From Saccharibacillus endophyticus (GTDB lineage Bacteria > Bacillota > Bacilli > Paenibacillales > Paenibacillaceae): DNA of 64,000 nt. Made by a program: the position numbers and the translations under genes. The first letter of the stretch is position 1, and each line of letters starts with the position of its first letter. The stretch is from NCBI RefSeq assembly GCF_013185185.1, contig NZ_JAAZWE010000006.1:124001-188000 (forward strand), written 5' to 3'. The notes beneath the pieces were generated by a model. It had not been told where the DNA came from. It saw only the letters and a list, made by a program, of their open reading frames with translations, and did no database searches. This document shows positions 26,260-32,961 of the stretch, one piece after another.

Positions 26260-26496
26260 TCACCCGTGCAAAGTGATGGAGCGATTGTTCTTTCCCGTCT
26301 CCCGCCGCCGAAAAGGCGAAGGTTTGCATGCAAGAATCCGATCCTTGCGAAACGTCCTCCGTTCCCCGCTCGTCAAACAAGTCGAATACACCAACTCGCC
26401 GCGGATGCCGTGCACTTCGATCCTTCGCTGCGATAACTTCCCGTCCTTGTCCATATACACGATCTCCACGACTTCTCCCATATATTTCGTAGGCAT
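26260..26496 (-). CDS. Small WYL-like protein under LexA-type control
   Basis: A 78-residue soluble protein. The central segment EIVYMDKDGKLSQRRIEVHG and the later RRTFRKDRILACKP follow the pattern of small WYL/SH3-like proteins, in which a beta barrel carries Arg residues. It is too short to contain a helix-turn-helix. GGAGG lies seven bases before the ATG at 26496. Two LexA boxes overlap the promoter, so it should be induced by DNA damage. A different reading frame over the same DNA is also open, but it lacks a ribosome binding site. The molecular role is unknown; WYL domains can sense single-stranded DNA or nucleotides, which would suit an SOS gene. Confidence 0.8.
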   Translation of the reverse strand: MPTKYMGEVVEIVYMDKDGKLSQRRIEVHGIRGELVYSTCLTSGERRTFRKDRILACKPSPFRRRETGKNNRSITLHG

Positions 26497-26518
26497 ACTC
26501 AAACCTCCATTCGAACAA

Positions 26519-26568
26519 GAACGTTTGTTCTCTATCTGAATTATATACGAACAAATGTTCTTTATCAA
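26519..26568 (-). promoter_or_regulatory. SOS promoter with two LexA boxes
   Basis: On the minus strand -35 TTGATA (26568-26563), a 17-base spacer and -10 TATAAT (26545-26540) form a near-consensus sigma-A promoter. CGAACAAATGTTC (26548-26560) lies in the spacer, and GAACGTTTGTTC (26519-26530) lies at the expected transcription start. Both fit the Gram-positive LexA/DinR consensus CGAACRNRYGTTC in its half-sites and spacing. Confidence 0.85.
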
Positions 26569-26593
26569 GCAAACAATTCTTATTTCTCCATAT

Positions 26594-26624
26594 AAAAAAA
26601 GCCGCCGAATCCTAATCGGCGGCT
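26594..26624 (-). terminator. Terminator of kimA
   Basis: GCCGCCGA (26601) pairs with TCGGCGGC (26616). On the minus strand it is followed by seven T residues. It lies 163 bases after the kimA stop, so the hairpin at 26656-26761 is inside the kimA 3' untranslated region. Confidence 0.88.
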
Positions 26625-26655
26625 TACTCTTTCTGACCCAAACCATTCAATTCGC

Positions 26656-26761
26656 GACGCAAGAGCAGAGGGAGAAATTCAGTGAAAGACGCCTTTGAAC
26701 GCGGAAAACCAAAGGTTTTCTGCGTGAGACAGCGTCTTGAACGAATTTCTCCCGCAGCGTC
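26656..26761 (-). repeat. Long covarying hairpin, copy A (kimA 3' UTR)
   Basis: Arms GGGAGAAATTC (26670) and GAATTTCTCCC (26743), then GACGC/GCGTC, then GCGGAAAACC/GGTTTTCTGC around an AAA loop. An outer GACGC/GCGTC pair extends it to 26656-26761. Opposed internal segments CTTTGAA and TGAGACA do not pair. Copy B at 30850 has the same layout with compensatory base changes. In sense relative to kimA, the first arm reads GTTCAAGACGCTGTCTCA. Confidence 0.8.
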
Positions 26762-26786
26762 TCCAAGAAGCGAATAAAATCTCCTT

Positions 26787-28604
26787 CTACTTATGCAAGT
26801 GAAACGGCACAGTCGTCACGATAACATCCTTATAGTTGAGCAAATAAGCCCTCATCATCAAGCTCGTCTGATTATGCAGCACCGCTTCCCACCAATGCTT
26901 CGTGATAAACTGCGGAATCAGCACCGTGATATTATCCTGTTCGCCTTTTTTCCACTCGACCGTATCAATGAATTTGCGAAGCGGACGCATGATGCTGCGG
27001 TAACGCGATTTGAGCACGATCAAGCGGATGCCCGGGTCCCACTCTTCCCACTTCTCTTCCATCTTGCGAATCGACTCGTCGTCGAAGCCGATATACACGG
27101 CGACCACGCTGTCCGACAGCGTCTTGGCATAACTCACCGTGTTGCGAACAACCTGGGTGATGCCCGACACCGGAATAATAACCGTATTGCCTTTGACGCA
27201 CGGCTTGTCGACTGCAAGGTCAATCCGAAGCTGATCCGCCGTGTTTTCGTAATGCCGATAAATCTTCGCGAACAGATAGACGACGATCGGCAGGAAGATG
27301 AACACGACCCAGACTTGCGCGAACTTGGTAAAAATGAAGATCAGCGTAATGGACAGCGTGGTCAGCATCCCGATCGTATTGACGGCCAGCTTGCCCTGCC
27401 AGCCTTTCGGCTTGTGTTTGATCCAGCGGATCATCATGCCGAGCTGAGACAGCGTGAACGGAATAAATACGCCGACGGCATACAAAGGAATCAGGCTATC
27501 CGTATTGCCTTCGAACACGATAACCAGAATCGCCGACATGACGCTCAGGAAAATGATTCCGTTCGAGAAGCCGAGACGGTCCCCGCGCACCATGAACATA
27601 TGCGGCAGGTATTTGTCTTTCGCCAGCATGAATGCCAGCAGCGGAAATGCCGAGTAAGCCGTATTGGCCGCGAGGAACAGAATGACCGCCGTCACGCCTT
27701 GAATCACGAAGTACATCCAACCGCGGCCGAACGTAGCCTCCGCAATCTGCGAAATGACGGTCGCTTTTTCGTCGGGACGAATACCGTACCAATAAGCGAG
27801 CAGCGTGATCCCGGTAAACATCGCGCCCAGGATCAGGCCCATCATCACGAGCGTGGCCGCCGCGTTTTTCGGAGCCGGATCGCGGAAATTCGGGATGGCG
27901 TTGGAGACGGCTTCCACGCCGGTGAGCGCCGAACATCCCGAGCTGAACGCCTTCAGCAGCAGGAACAAGCTGACGTTCGAGATGGTCGCTTCCATCTGCG
28001 GAGCCGCTGCCGGCGCGCCTCCGGTGAAGTAATTAATCGTGCCGATGATGATCAACAGGAAAATCGACACGACGAACGCATAGATCGGAATCGCCAGCAC
28101 GGAGGCGGATTCCGTCACGCCGCGCAGGTTCATCAGCGTCAGGAACACGATCATGGCAAGCGCGATCAGCACGCGGTCGTCATGCAGCGCCGGAAAAGCC
28201 GACGTGATCGCGTCCGTGCCTGCCGAGGAACTTACCGCTACGGTCAGGATGTAATCGACGAGCAGCGAGCCGCCCGCGATCAGGCTGGAAAATTTCCCGA
28301 TGTTATCCTTGGCGACGATATACGCGCCGCCTCCGGTCGGGTAGGCAAAAATCGTTTGGCGGTAGGACACGATCAGAATGGCCAGCAAAGCCAGCACCGC
28401 CAGGGCAATCGGCAGAGAATACCAGAGCGCGGCGGCTCCGGCCAAGATGAGGACAATCAGAATTTGTTCGGTTCCGTACGCGACGGAAGACAATGCGTCC
28501 GACGAGAGAATGGCCAGCGCTTTGAGCTTACCGAGCTTTTCGCCCTCGAGTTCGTTCGATTTCATGGGTCTGCCGATCAGAAATCTTTTGATTTTGCCTG
28601 TCAT
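26787..28604 (-). CDS. kimA: KimA-type high-affinity potassium importer (APC superfamily)
   Basis: Proton-coupled potassium importer of the cytoplasmic membrane, 605 residues with about twelve helices and a C-terminal cytoplasmic region of about 150 residues. The N-terminus (FLIGRPMK, then KLKALAILSSDALSSVAYGT) and FAYPTGGGAYIVAKDNIG match B. subtilis KimA (formerly YdaO) closely. KimA is inhibited by c-di-AMP, and its mRNA carries the ydaO riboswitch in B. subtilis. A leader with ydaO-like elements lies upstream here as well. AAGGAAG precedes the ATG at 28604. It is monocistronic, ending in repeat copy A and a strong terminator. Confidence 0.92.
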   Translation of the reverse strand: MTGKIKRFLIGRPMKSNELEGEKLGKLKALAILSSDALSSVAYGTEQILIVLILAGAAALWYSLPIALAVLALLAILIVSYRQTIFAYPTGGGAYIVAKDNIGKFSSLIAGGSLLVDYILTVAVSSSAGTDAITSAFPALHDDRVLIALAMIVFLTLMNLRGVTESASVLAIPIYAFVVSIFLLIIIGTINYFTGGAPAAAPQMEATISNVSLFLLLKAFSSGCSALTGVEAVSNAIPNFRDPAPKNAAATLVMMGLILGAMFTGITLLAYWYGIRPDEKATVISQIAEATFGRGWMYFVIQGVTAVILFLAANTAYSAFPLLAFMLAKDKYLPHMFMVRGDRLGFSNGIIFLSVMSAILVIVFEGNTDSLIPLYAVGVFIPFTLSQLGMMIRWIKHKPKGWQGKLAVNTIGMLTTLSITLIFIFTKFAQVWVVFIFLPIVVYLFAKIYRHYENTADQLRIDLAVDKPCVKGNTVIIPVSGITQVVRNTVSYAKTLSDSVVAVYIGFDDESIRKMEEKWEEWDPGIRLIVLKSRYRSIMRPLRKFIDTVEWKKGEQDNITVLIPQFITKHWWEAVLHNQTSLMMRAYLLNYKDVIVTTVPFHLHK

Positions 28605-28633
28605 GGTTGGTTACTTCCTTCTTTGGTTGATGT

Positions 28634-28800
28634 CGTAAGTTTAGAGGTTCGAACGCGGGTATGCTTAACCGCCCGAAGCAGAATCTACCGCTTTACTTTA
28701 AGGATTTCACCCGTAATTAGCAATCTCAGATTAATGCCGTTTTCATTCGTTTTCGTCCTTTTTTTCACACTCTCAAGATAAGGGTTCCTCGCCGCGAAGC
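28634..28800 (-). ncRNA. ydaO-like c-di-AMP riboswitch candidate upstream of kimA
   Basis: The 328-base gap 28605-28932 mostly holds this leader. On the minus strand it contains TTAATCTGAGAT, then GGGTGAAATCC, then ACCCG and AACCTC near the coding start, with GAGGAACCC further 5'. These resemble hallmark ydaO elements (UUAAUCUGA, GGGUGAAUCC, ACCCGACAGCUAACCUC), but the CAGCU core is not exact. Family knowledge (ydaO regulates kimA) supports the call; a covariance search is needed to settle it. Confidence 0.5.
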
Positions 28801-28932
28801 GCAGCGCGTTCAATCTCATCCGCACGCTGGAATTCGCGATTTGTGAACGCTTGGAGATCGAATTTAACGAAATGTTTCACTCAAGCGGAGAACGTGTAAG
28901 CTTTTAAGAAACCAGCAGAAAGGGTGAGAAGC

Positions 28933-29115
28933 ATGACGAGAGATCCCAAAGCCGAAGTGAAGGACAAAGGGCCAGGCCCTGACGGCATTCCCGAAGCCGA
29001 TCCCCGCTACGAAGACACCGATCCGGGCGAATTCGAAAAAGTGACCCGGGATAACTTGACCAACGACGAAAGCCTGATTGTCGATCCGGAAGATTCCGAA
29101 GAATACGACCGTTAA
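28933..29115 (+). CDS. Small acidic hypothetical protein, 60 residues
   Basis: A short, strongly acidic and hydrophilic protein (PDGIPEADPRYEDTDPGEFE, then SLIVDPEDSEEYDR) with no membrane segment or recognisable domain. The composition suggests an unstructured or spore-associated protein. GAAAGGG lies eight bases before the ATG at 28933; a GTG nine bases upstream is in frame but poorly placed. It is the first of a run of small plus-strand genes before the nuclease gene and may be transcribed separately, since 116 bases follow before the next start. Confidence 0.7.
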   Translation: MTRDPKAEVKDKGPGPDGIPEADPRYEDTDPGEFEKVTRDNLTNDESLIVDPEDSEEYDR

Positions 29116-29231
29116 TTTTATCTCGTTTTTACAGATACGTTTCCTTATGATGTCGGCAAATTTTCGTACACGAAACAGCCTCTTTTCCGGTATAATGAAG
29201 CTTCGACTACCGGCTAAGGAGGCTTCTTCGC

Positions 29232-29717
29232 GTGAGCAAAAAGAATTCCCGCAAAAAAAAGGGGCGCGCACCGTCGTTAATTACGATTGTGATCGCGATT
29301 GTACTGGCTTTGTTCGCTCCTCAAATTTATAAAACGGTCGGTCCTTTGTTGGATCTGGATGTTGATTTCGGCAATACGGGCACACGCACCGGCGAGGTCG
29401 TCACGCTCGAATTCCCGGTTAACCGTTACCCGAAGACCGCTGCCCATATCCAAAACGCCATCAACAAAGGCGAATCCGCCGTTTGCACGATTGATCGCGA
29501 CGGAGCCGAAGAGAACCGGGAAGATTCGCTGCGCGGCATCCCGACGAAAAAAGGCTTTGACCGCGACGAATGGCCGATGGCCATGTGCGAAGAAGGCGGC
29601 ACGGGTGCGGATATCGAATACATTTCTCCTTCCGATAACCGGGGAGCGGGTTCCTGGGTCGGCAACGCGCTCGAAGATTACCCGGACGGCACCCGGGTAG
29701 AATTCGTTTTCGAATGA
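29232..29717 (+). CDS. nucB: Membrane-anchored NucB-type deoxyribonuclease
   Basis: Predicted DNA-degrading nuclease of the NucA/NucB family, 161 residues. An N-terminal basic stretch and one helix (PSLITIVIAIVLALFAPQIY) act as signal or anchor. The catalytic core carries the family signature DRDEWPMAMCEEGG, followed by YISPSDNRGAGSWVGNAL. NucB of B. subtilis is secreted by the mother cell during sporulation, and related NucA acts in DNA uptake. The start is a GTG at 29232 with AAGGAGG upstream. Neighbours are small envelope proteins of unknown role. Function assignment is strong; the physiological role is inferred. Confidence 0.9.
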   Translation: MSKKNSRKKKGRAPSLITIVIAIVLALFAPQIYKTVGPLLDLDVDFGNTGTRTGEVVTLEFPVNRYPKTAAHIQNAINKGESAVCTIDRDGAEENREDSLRGIPTKKGFDRDEWPMAMCEEGGTGADIEYISPSDNRGAGSWVGNALEDYPDGTRVEFVFE

Positions 29718-29791
29718 CCGCGCAGCGCCGCGGCATTTGACCGGAATCTTGCCGCTCAAGTTTCATACGAACGAAAACGGAGGCCACGAAC

Positions 29792-30166
29792 ATGAAATCG
29801 ACGAACGGCCAGCCGCCGTCCGAACAAAAATACGTACAGCAGCATCTTGCCAACGAACGCACTTACCTTGCCTGGATCCGCACCTGCATTGCCTTCGCCG
29901 GATTAGGCTTTCTCGCGGCGGGTCTGACATTCAACTCCGCTTACGGCGAAAAAGCTCATGTTTTCGCCGTAGTGGCCGGCATGGGCTCGTTGATCTTCGC
30001 GCTTTCGCTGTTGCTGGCCGCTACCCATGAATACCGGAGCAAACGCCGGGACATTAATGAAGAGGTTTTCCGGGCTTCGCGCTTGGCCGTTAATCTGACG
30101 CTCGGATTTATGCTTGTGTTGTTCGTCCTGCTGTTCGTTCTGGCAGGATTTATGCTGTTCGGATGA
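29792..30166 (+). CDS. DUF202/YidH-family membrane protein
   Basis: A 124-residue integral membrane protein with three predicted helices (TCIAFAGLGFLAAGLTF, FAVVAGMGSLIFALSLLLAA and LGFMLVLFVLLFVLAGFML). The signature HLANERTYLAWIRTCIAF defines the DUF202 family, related to yeast VTC1. Function in bacteria is not established. GGAGG lies seven bases before the ATG. It is separated by 74 bases from the nuclease gene and could share a transcript with it. Confidence 0.88.
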   Translation: MKSTNGQPPSEQKYVQQHLANERTYLAWIRTCIAFAGLGFLAAGLTFNSAYGEKAHVFAVVAGMGSLIFALSLLLAATHEYRSKRRDINEEVFRASRLAVNLTLGFMLVLFVLLFVLAGFMLFG

Positions 30167-30278
30167 AAATATTCATGCGCAAGAGCGACTTGACCGTTTT
30201 TGCTTTTTCCGACGATAATTAAAAGAGATTCGTCCCCGGCAAAACGCGGGACAGAAGTTCGGGAAAGGAGGATCAGCC

Positions 30279-30644
30279 ATGCGGCTTTGCGGAAACGACC
30301 GTCGTTTATGCGAAAAAATAGCCATTCTGTCGTTATGCCTGCTGTTTTTGCTTTTGCCTGACGTTCGTTTCGCCGGCACGGGCGGCAATGCTTCCGATAC
30401 GGATCTCCGGCACTCGGGCTATCATCAGCAGCATCAATACGCGCCGCCCGCGGTTTCCCATGACACGCCCGCTCCCGACGGATCGGCATGGCGCTGGGAA
30501 CTCGGCTTCGCCGCGGCGGCCCTTGCCGTCTCGCTGCATGCCCTCCATGCGAAGTCGCGCATTCCGATCCTTTGCAAGCATCGGATGCTGAGGCCGCTCA
30601 AGTTCAGGTGTTCGTTTTTGACCCTTTTCCGGTTCGCGATCTGA
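30279..30644 (+). CDS. Hypothetical membrane protein, 121 residues
   Basis: Not recognised. An N-terminal hydrophobic segment (IAILSLCLLFLLLPDVRFAG) could be a signal peptide or anchor. A His/Pro-rich middle (HSGYHQQHQYAPPAVSHDTP) follows, then a second hydrophobic segment (LGFAAAALAVSLHALHA) and a basic C-terminus. AAAGGAGG stands eight bases before the ATG, which supports real translation. It is 32 bases upstream of another small membrane gene, so the pair is probably co-transcribed. Confidence 0.65.
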   Translation: MRLCGNDRRLCEKIAILSLCLLFLLLPDVRFAGTGGNASDTDLRHSGYHQQHQYAPPAVSHDTPAPDGSAWRWELGFAAAALAVSLHALHAKSRIPILCKHRMLRPLKFRCSFLTLFRFAI

Positions 30645-30676
30645 AATTAAATTCGCCCGGAAAGGAGGAAACATTC

Positions 30677-30814
30677 ATGTCTAAAGGAACTTTGCACCGT
30701 ACGGAAGACCATCACAAGCAGGAAGGCCTGATCATGATTCGCGAGCTGCGCACGATTCTGTTCTTTACGTTGGGATCGGTTGCGGTTGTTGTGGGGTTGT
30801 CGTTCTTTATTTAA
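30677..30814 (+). CDS. Small single-helix membrane protein, 45 residues
   Basis: Short protein with a charged N-terminus (LHRTEDHHKQEG) and one C-terminal helix (ILFFTLGSVAVVVGLSFFI). AAAGGAGG lies eight bases before the ATG. It is the last gene of the small-envelope-protein run; repeat copy B and a terminator follow. Function unknown. Confidence 0.65.
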   Translation: MSKGTLHRTEDHHKQEGLIMIRELRTILFFTLGSVAVVVGLSFFI

Positions 30815-30849
30815 AAGGTTGATTCCTGTTCGTGCGAAACCGGGGCTGC

Positions 30850-30952
30850 GGGAGGAGATCGTTCAAAACGCTGTCTCACCCGGAAAACTGACTGAGAGAA
30901 ATTCGAGGAGAAGTTTTCCGGGTTCAAAGGCGTTTTTCACTGATCTCCTCCC
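30850..30952 (+). repeat. Long covarying hairpin, copy B (3' UTR of small-protein run)
   Basis: Arms GGAGGAGATC (30851) and GATCTCCTCC (30942), then AACGC/GCGTT, then CCCGGAAAACT/AGTTTTCCGGG. The opposed internal segments TGTCTCA and TTCAAAG are the same unpaired sequences as in copy A. Read in the direction of the upstream gene, the first arm is GTTCAAAACGCTGTCTCA, so its orientation relative to its gene matches copy A. Confidence 0.8.
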
Positions 30953-31007
30953 TCCGCCCTCTCGCTTCGCTCGAAACAGGGCCTTTTAAATAAAGAAGAT
31001 TGGGAAT

Positions 31008-31051
31008 AGGTTGTCTTGGAAGTCGGGATCGGCTTCGGGGCAGCCTTTTTT
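31008..31051 (+). terminator. Terminator after the small-protein run
   Basis: AGGTTGTCTTGGA pairs, with several G-T wobbles, with the segment ending GCAGCCT, followed by TTTTTT. Copy B of the hairpin family lies between the last stop codon and this terminator. Confidence 0.55.
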
Positions 31052-31096
31052 GTATGCGCGAATCATCAAAGACAAGGAACGTATCAGGTAAAAAGC

Positions 31097-31200
31097 AAAA
31101 AAAGAGCCCCGGCGCCTAGGCGTCGGGGCTAAAGTCTATGTTACAGAGGGGTTGTGTCATTAATATATCCAGTTTAGCTTAAGCGTACCTGATAGAAACC
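31097..31200 (-). ncRNA. Candidate small RNA antisense-oriented between plus-strand genes
   Basis: On the minus strand a -10 TATAAT (31211-31206) with only a weak -35 is followed by about 100 bases. These end in the hairpin AGCCCCGACGCC/GGCGCCGGGGCT (31105-31130) and seven T residues. No minus-strand gene lies upstream, so the terminator needs another reason to exist. An exposed C-rich segment ACAACCCCTCTG suggests base-pairing with G-rich ribosome binding sites, as in RoxS/RsaE-type regulators. Homology to them is not shown. Confidence 0.5.
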
Positions 31201-31294
31201 TGAAGATTATATTAAAATTACGAAAAAGAGCGAAAAAGACGAATAAAAGGTTGATCGTATCTTTTGCACCTAACTCGCTTTCTTTTTTTCAAAA

Positions 31295-31356
31295 AGTCTT
31301 GACACTTACCTTTACATCATATACTATAATTAAGAAAGTAAATACTAAAGATATTG
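31295..31356 (+). promoter_or_regulatory. Azoreductase promoter with YodB-like inverted repeat
   Basis: TTGACA is followed after 17 bases by TACTAT and after 20 bases by TATAAT. TACTAT, seven bases, AAAGTA overlaps the -10 region and resembles, from memory, operators of the quinone-sensing MarR/DUF24 repressor YodB that controls azoreductase in B. subtilis. The repressor itself is not in this window. Confidence 0.5.
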
Positions 31357-31374
31357 TTCAGGAGGAAATTATCC

Positions 31375-32001
31375 ATGTCCCACGTTCTTTTCGTTAAAGC
31401 AAACAACCGTCCGGCTGACCAATCCGCTACGGTAAAACTGTACGACAGCTTCGTACAAAGCTATAAAGCCGCTAATCCTAACGATCTGGTAACTGAACTG
31501 AACCTGTTCGAAGCCGATCTTCCTTACTACGATAACGATATGATGACGGGTCTGTACAAAGCAGCCAACGGCATCGAAGCGACTTCGGAAGAGCAACGCC
31601 TTGCAGGTCTGGCTAACACGTACCTGGATCAATTCCTGGGCGCCGACAAAGTCGTATTCGCATTCCCGCTGTGGAACTTCACGATCCCGGCTCAACTGCT
31701 GACTTACCTCTTCTACCTGAACCAAGCAGGCAAAACGTTCAAATACACGGCTGAAGGCCCTGTAGGTCTGGTAACGGACAAAAAGGTAGCCCTGCTGCAA
31801 GCACGCGGCGGAGTATACTCCATCGAGCCGATGAGCGGCATGGAAATGTCCCTCAACTACGTGAAAAACACACTGGGCTTCTGGGGTATCCAAAACCCTG
31901 AGACCGTTGTTGTCGAAGGACACAACCAATTCCCGGACCGCGCAGCTTCGATCATCGAAGAAGGCGTTAAACAAGCGGCTGAACTGGCTGCAAAATTCTA
32001 A
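31375..32001 (+). CDS. azoR: FMN-dependent NADH-azoreductase
   Basis: Cytoplasmic flavoprotein of 208 residues that reduces quinones and azo compounds with NADH, giving quinone-stress tolerance. The flavodoxin-like fold is shown by LFVKANNRPADQSATVKLYD at the phosphate-binding start, then FAFPLWNFTIPAQLLTYL and LLQARGGVYS, all typical of the AzoR/AcpD family. AGGAGG lies nine bases before the ATG at 31375; the upstream in-frame codon is within the promoter region. It is monocistronic with its own terminator. The nearby dioxygenase pair suggests a shared quinone or catechol stress theme. Confidence 0.93.
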   Translation: MSHVLFVKANNRPADQSATVKLYDSFVQSYKAANPNDLVTELNLFEADLPYYDNDMMTGLYKAANGIEATSEEQRLAGLANTYLDQFLGADKVVFAFPLWNFTIPAQLLTYLFYLNQAGKTFKYTAEGPVGLVTDKKVALLQARGGVYSIEPMSGMEMSLNYVKNTLGFWGIQNPETVVVEGHNQFPDRAASIIEEGVKQAAELAAKF

Positions 32002-32016
32002 TTCGACTCTCATTTC

Positions 32017-32047
32017 AAAAAGGTCCGCTTCGGCGGGCCTTTTTTTT
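32017..32047 (+). terminator. Azoreductase terminator
   Basis: AAAAAGGTCCGC and GCGGGCCTTTTT form a stem closed by TTCG, followed by a T run ending at 32047. Confidence 0.9.
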
Positions 32048-32090
32048 GCGCGGCGATCATGCCGATCCCTTCTCCGCAAAACAAAAAAAC

Positions 32091-32117
32091 AAAAACCTCG
32101 TTCAAAAGAACGAGGCT
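32091..32117 (-). terminator. Terminator after the small gene at 32190
   Basis: CCTCGTTC and GAACGAGG pair around AAAA. Read on minus, the stem is followed by TTTTTGTTTTTTTG. Confidence 0.85.
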
Positions 32118-32189
32118 CTTCTATAGCAGCTCCCTTTTTTATGGCAAAGGCTCTGCTTACTATATAGGATCAAGGTATCCTGCTGAGTG

Positions 32190-32420
32190 TTAGTATTGGT
32201 GGCCCGGAACTTCCGTACTTGAGATGTCTTCGATAGAGAGTTCCTTCAATTCTCCCCATTTGCCGATGGTCAGCTTTCCGCCTTCCAGATCGAGTTCCGT
32301 AATTTGTCCCACGAACAGCTCGTCTGAACTGTACACCCGAATCACGACAAAGTAGCCATTCGTAAAAATGCGCTGCAAGTCCGCGTGCACCTTCGTTACG
32401 CTCCGTTCTTCGATTTCCAT
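32190..32420 (-). CDS. Hypothetical small beta-rich protein, 76 residues
   Basis: Not recognised as a named family. Predominantly beta-strand sequence (GYFVVIRVYSSDELFVGQIT, LTIGKWGELKELSIEDI) suggests a small barrel resembling YolD-like or SH3-like proteins. There is no signal or membrane segment. AAGGAGA lies five bases before the ATG at 32420; the longer reading from 32447 lacks a site. It is monocistronic, with a terminator 73 bases after the stop. Confidence 0.7.
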   Translation of the reverse strand: MEIEERSVTKVHADLQRIFTNGYFVVIRVYSSDELFVGQITELDLEGGKLTIGKWGELKELSIEDISSTEVPGHQY

Positions 32421-32553
32421 ATGAGTCTCCTTAATAAGGACCCACAAACGGACAGTCCGAACTGTTGAATAAGCACGGCTATCAAGTTGTACTCCTTTTG
32501 CAATACCTTAACTTTAGCATTCCGATGTGATAAAAAGCAAACTTTTTTCAAAG

Positions 32554-32584
32554 ATGAAACGTTTCGGCGAAGAAAAATCGGGTA
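32554..32584 (+). promoter_or_regulatory. Possible alternative-sigma promoter
   Basis: Within the 315-base gap 32421-32735, TGAAACGTTTCG is followed by CGGGTA. TGAAAC is the typical -35 of ECF sigma factors. Read as GTTTCG, 13 bases, GGGTAA, it also resembles sigma-B promoters. The 49-codon gene at 32736 lies downstream. Otherwise the gap shows only AT-rich sequence. Confidence 0.3.
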
Positions 32585-32735
32585 AAGTAATAAGTTATAT
32601 GTCAGTTTTTCTATCCTTTCTTTCCTAAAAAGAAAAACTTCTTAGGGCGCTTTTGAATTTTCGATGTAACCTTTATCCTTTTTTTTCGTACAGGAAAGCA
32701 GCGATACATTCCAAGTCGACAGGAGAGGTCAACGA

Positions 32736-32885
32736 ATGGCATGGCAATCAAGGCGTCAGCGCAGAGAGCGCAGGGGAAGATTCGACGGGATTTGGGACGT
32801 GCTCGAAATTTTGTTCGAACTGCTGGTTTGGGCTCCTAGATTGATTTTCGGCTTTTTCCGCATCATTCTGAAGATTTTCGACTGA
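32736..32885 (+). CDS. Small amphipathic or membrane peptide, 49 residues
   Basis: An ATG at 32736 preceded by AGGAGAGG opens a 49-codon frame. The N-terminus is very basic (MAWQSRRQRRERRGRF) and is followed by a hydrophobic, Phe- and Leu-rich helix (DVLEILFELLVWAPRLIFGF). It ends IILKIFD and is followed by a plus-strand hairpin. The charge pattern suggests an inner-membrane peptide, possibly a stress peptide or toxin-like molecule. It was found by reading the sequence and has no recognised homologue. Confidence 0.55.
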   Translation: MAWQSRRQRRERRGRFDGIWDVLEILFELLVWAPRLIFGFFRIILKIFD

Positions 32886-32898
32886 TCGGCTCACACGC

Positions 32899-32935
32899 AA
32901 AGAACCTGCTCCTTTTATAAGGCAGGCTCTTTCTT
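32899..32935 (+). terminator. Terminator after the 49-codon gene
   Basis: AAAGAaCCTGC pairs with GCAGGcTCTTT, then TTCTTCG. It is a modest T run, 14 bases after the stop codon. Confidence 0.6.
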
Positions 32936-32961
32936 CGTGTCGGTATTCCGGCCCCGCCCGA

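Noticed and set aside
26138..26572. 144-codon minus-strand frame overlapping the SOS gene
   Set aside because: It starts inside the promoter and has no ribosome binding site. The neighbouring frame has a good site and WYL-like sequence. Only its last 28 codons look like a real remnant.
26793..28781. 662-codon plus-strand frame opposite kimA
   Set aside because: Highly charged translation, antisense to a clear membrane transporter, no ribosome binding site.
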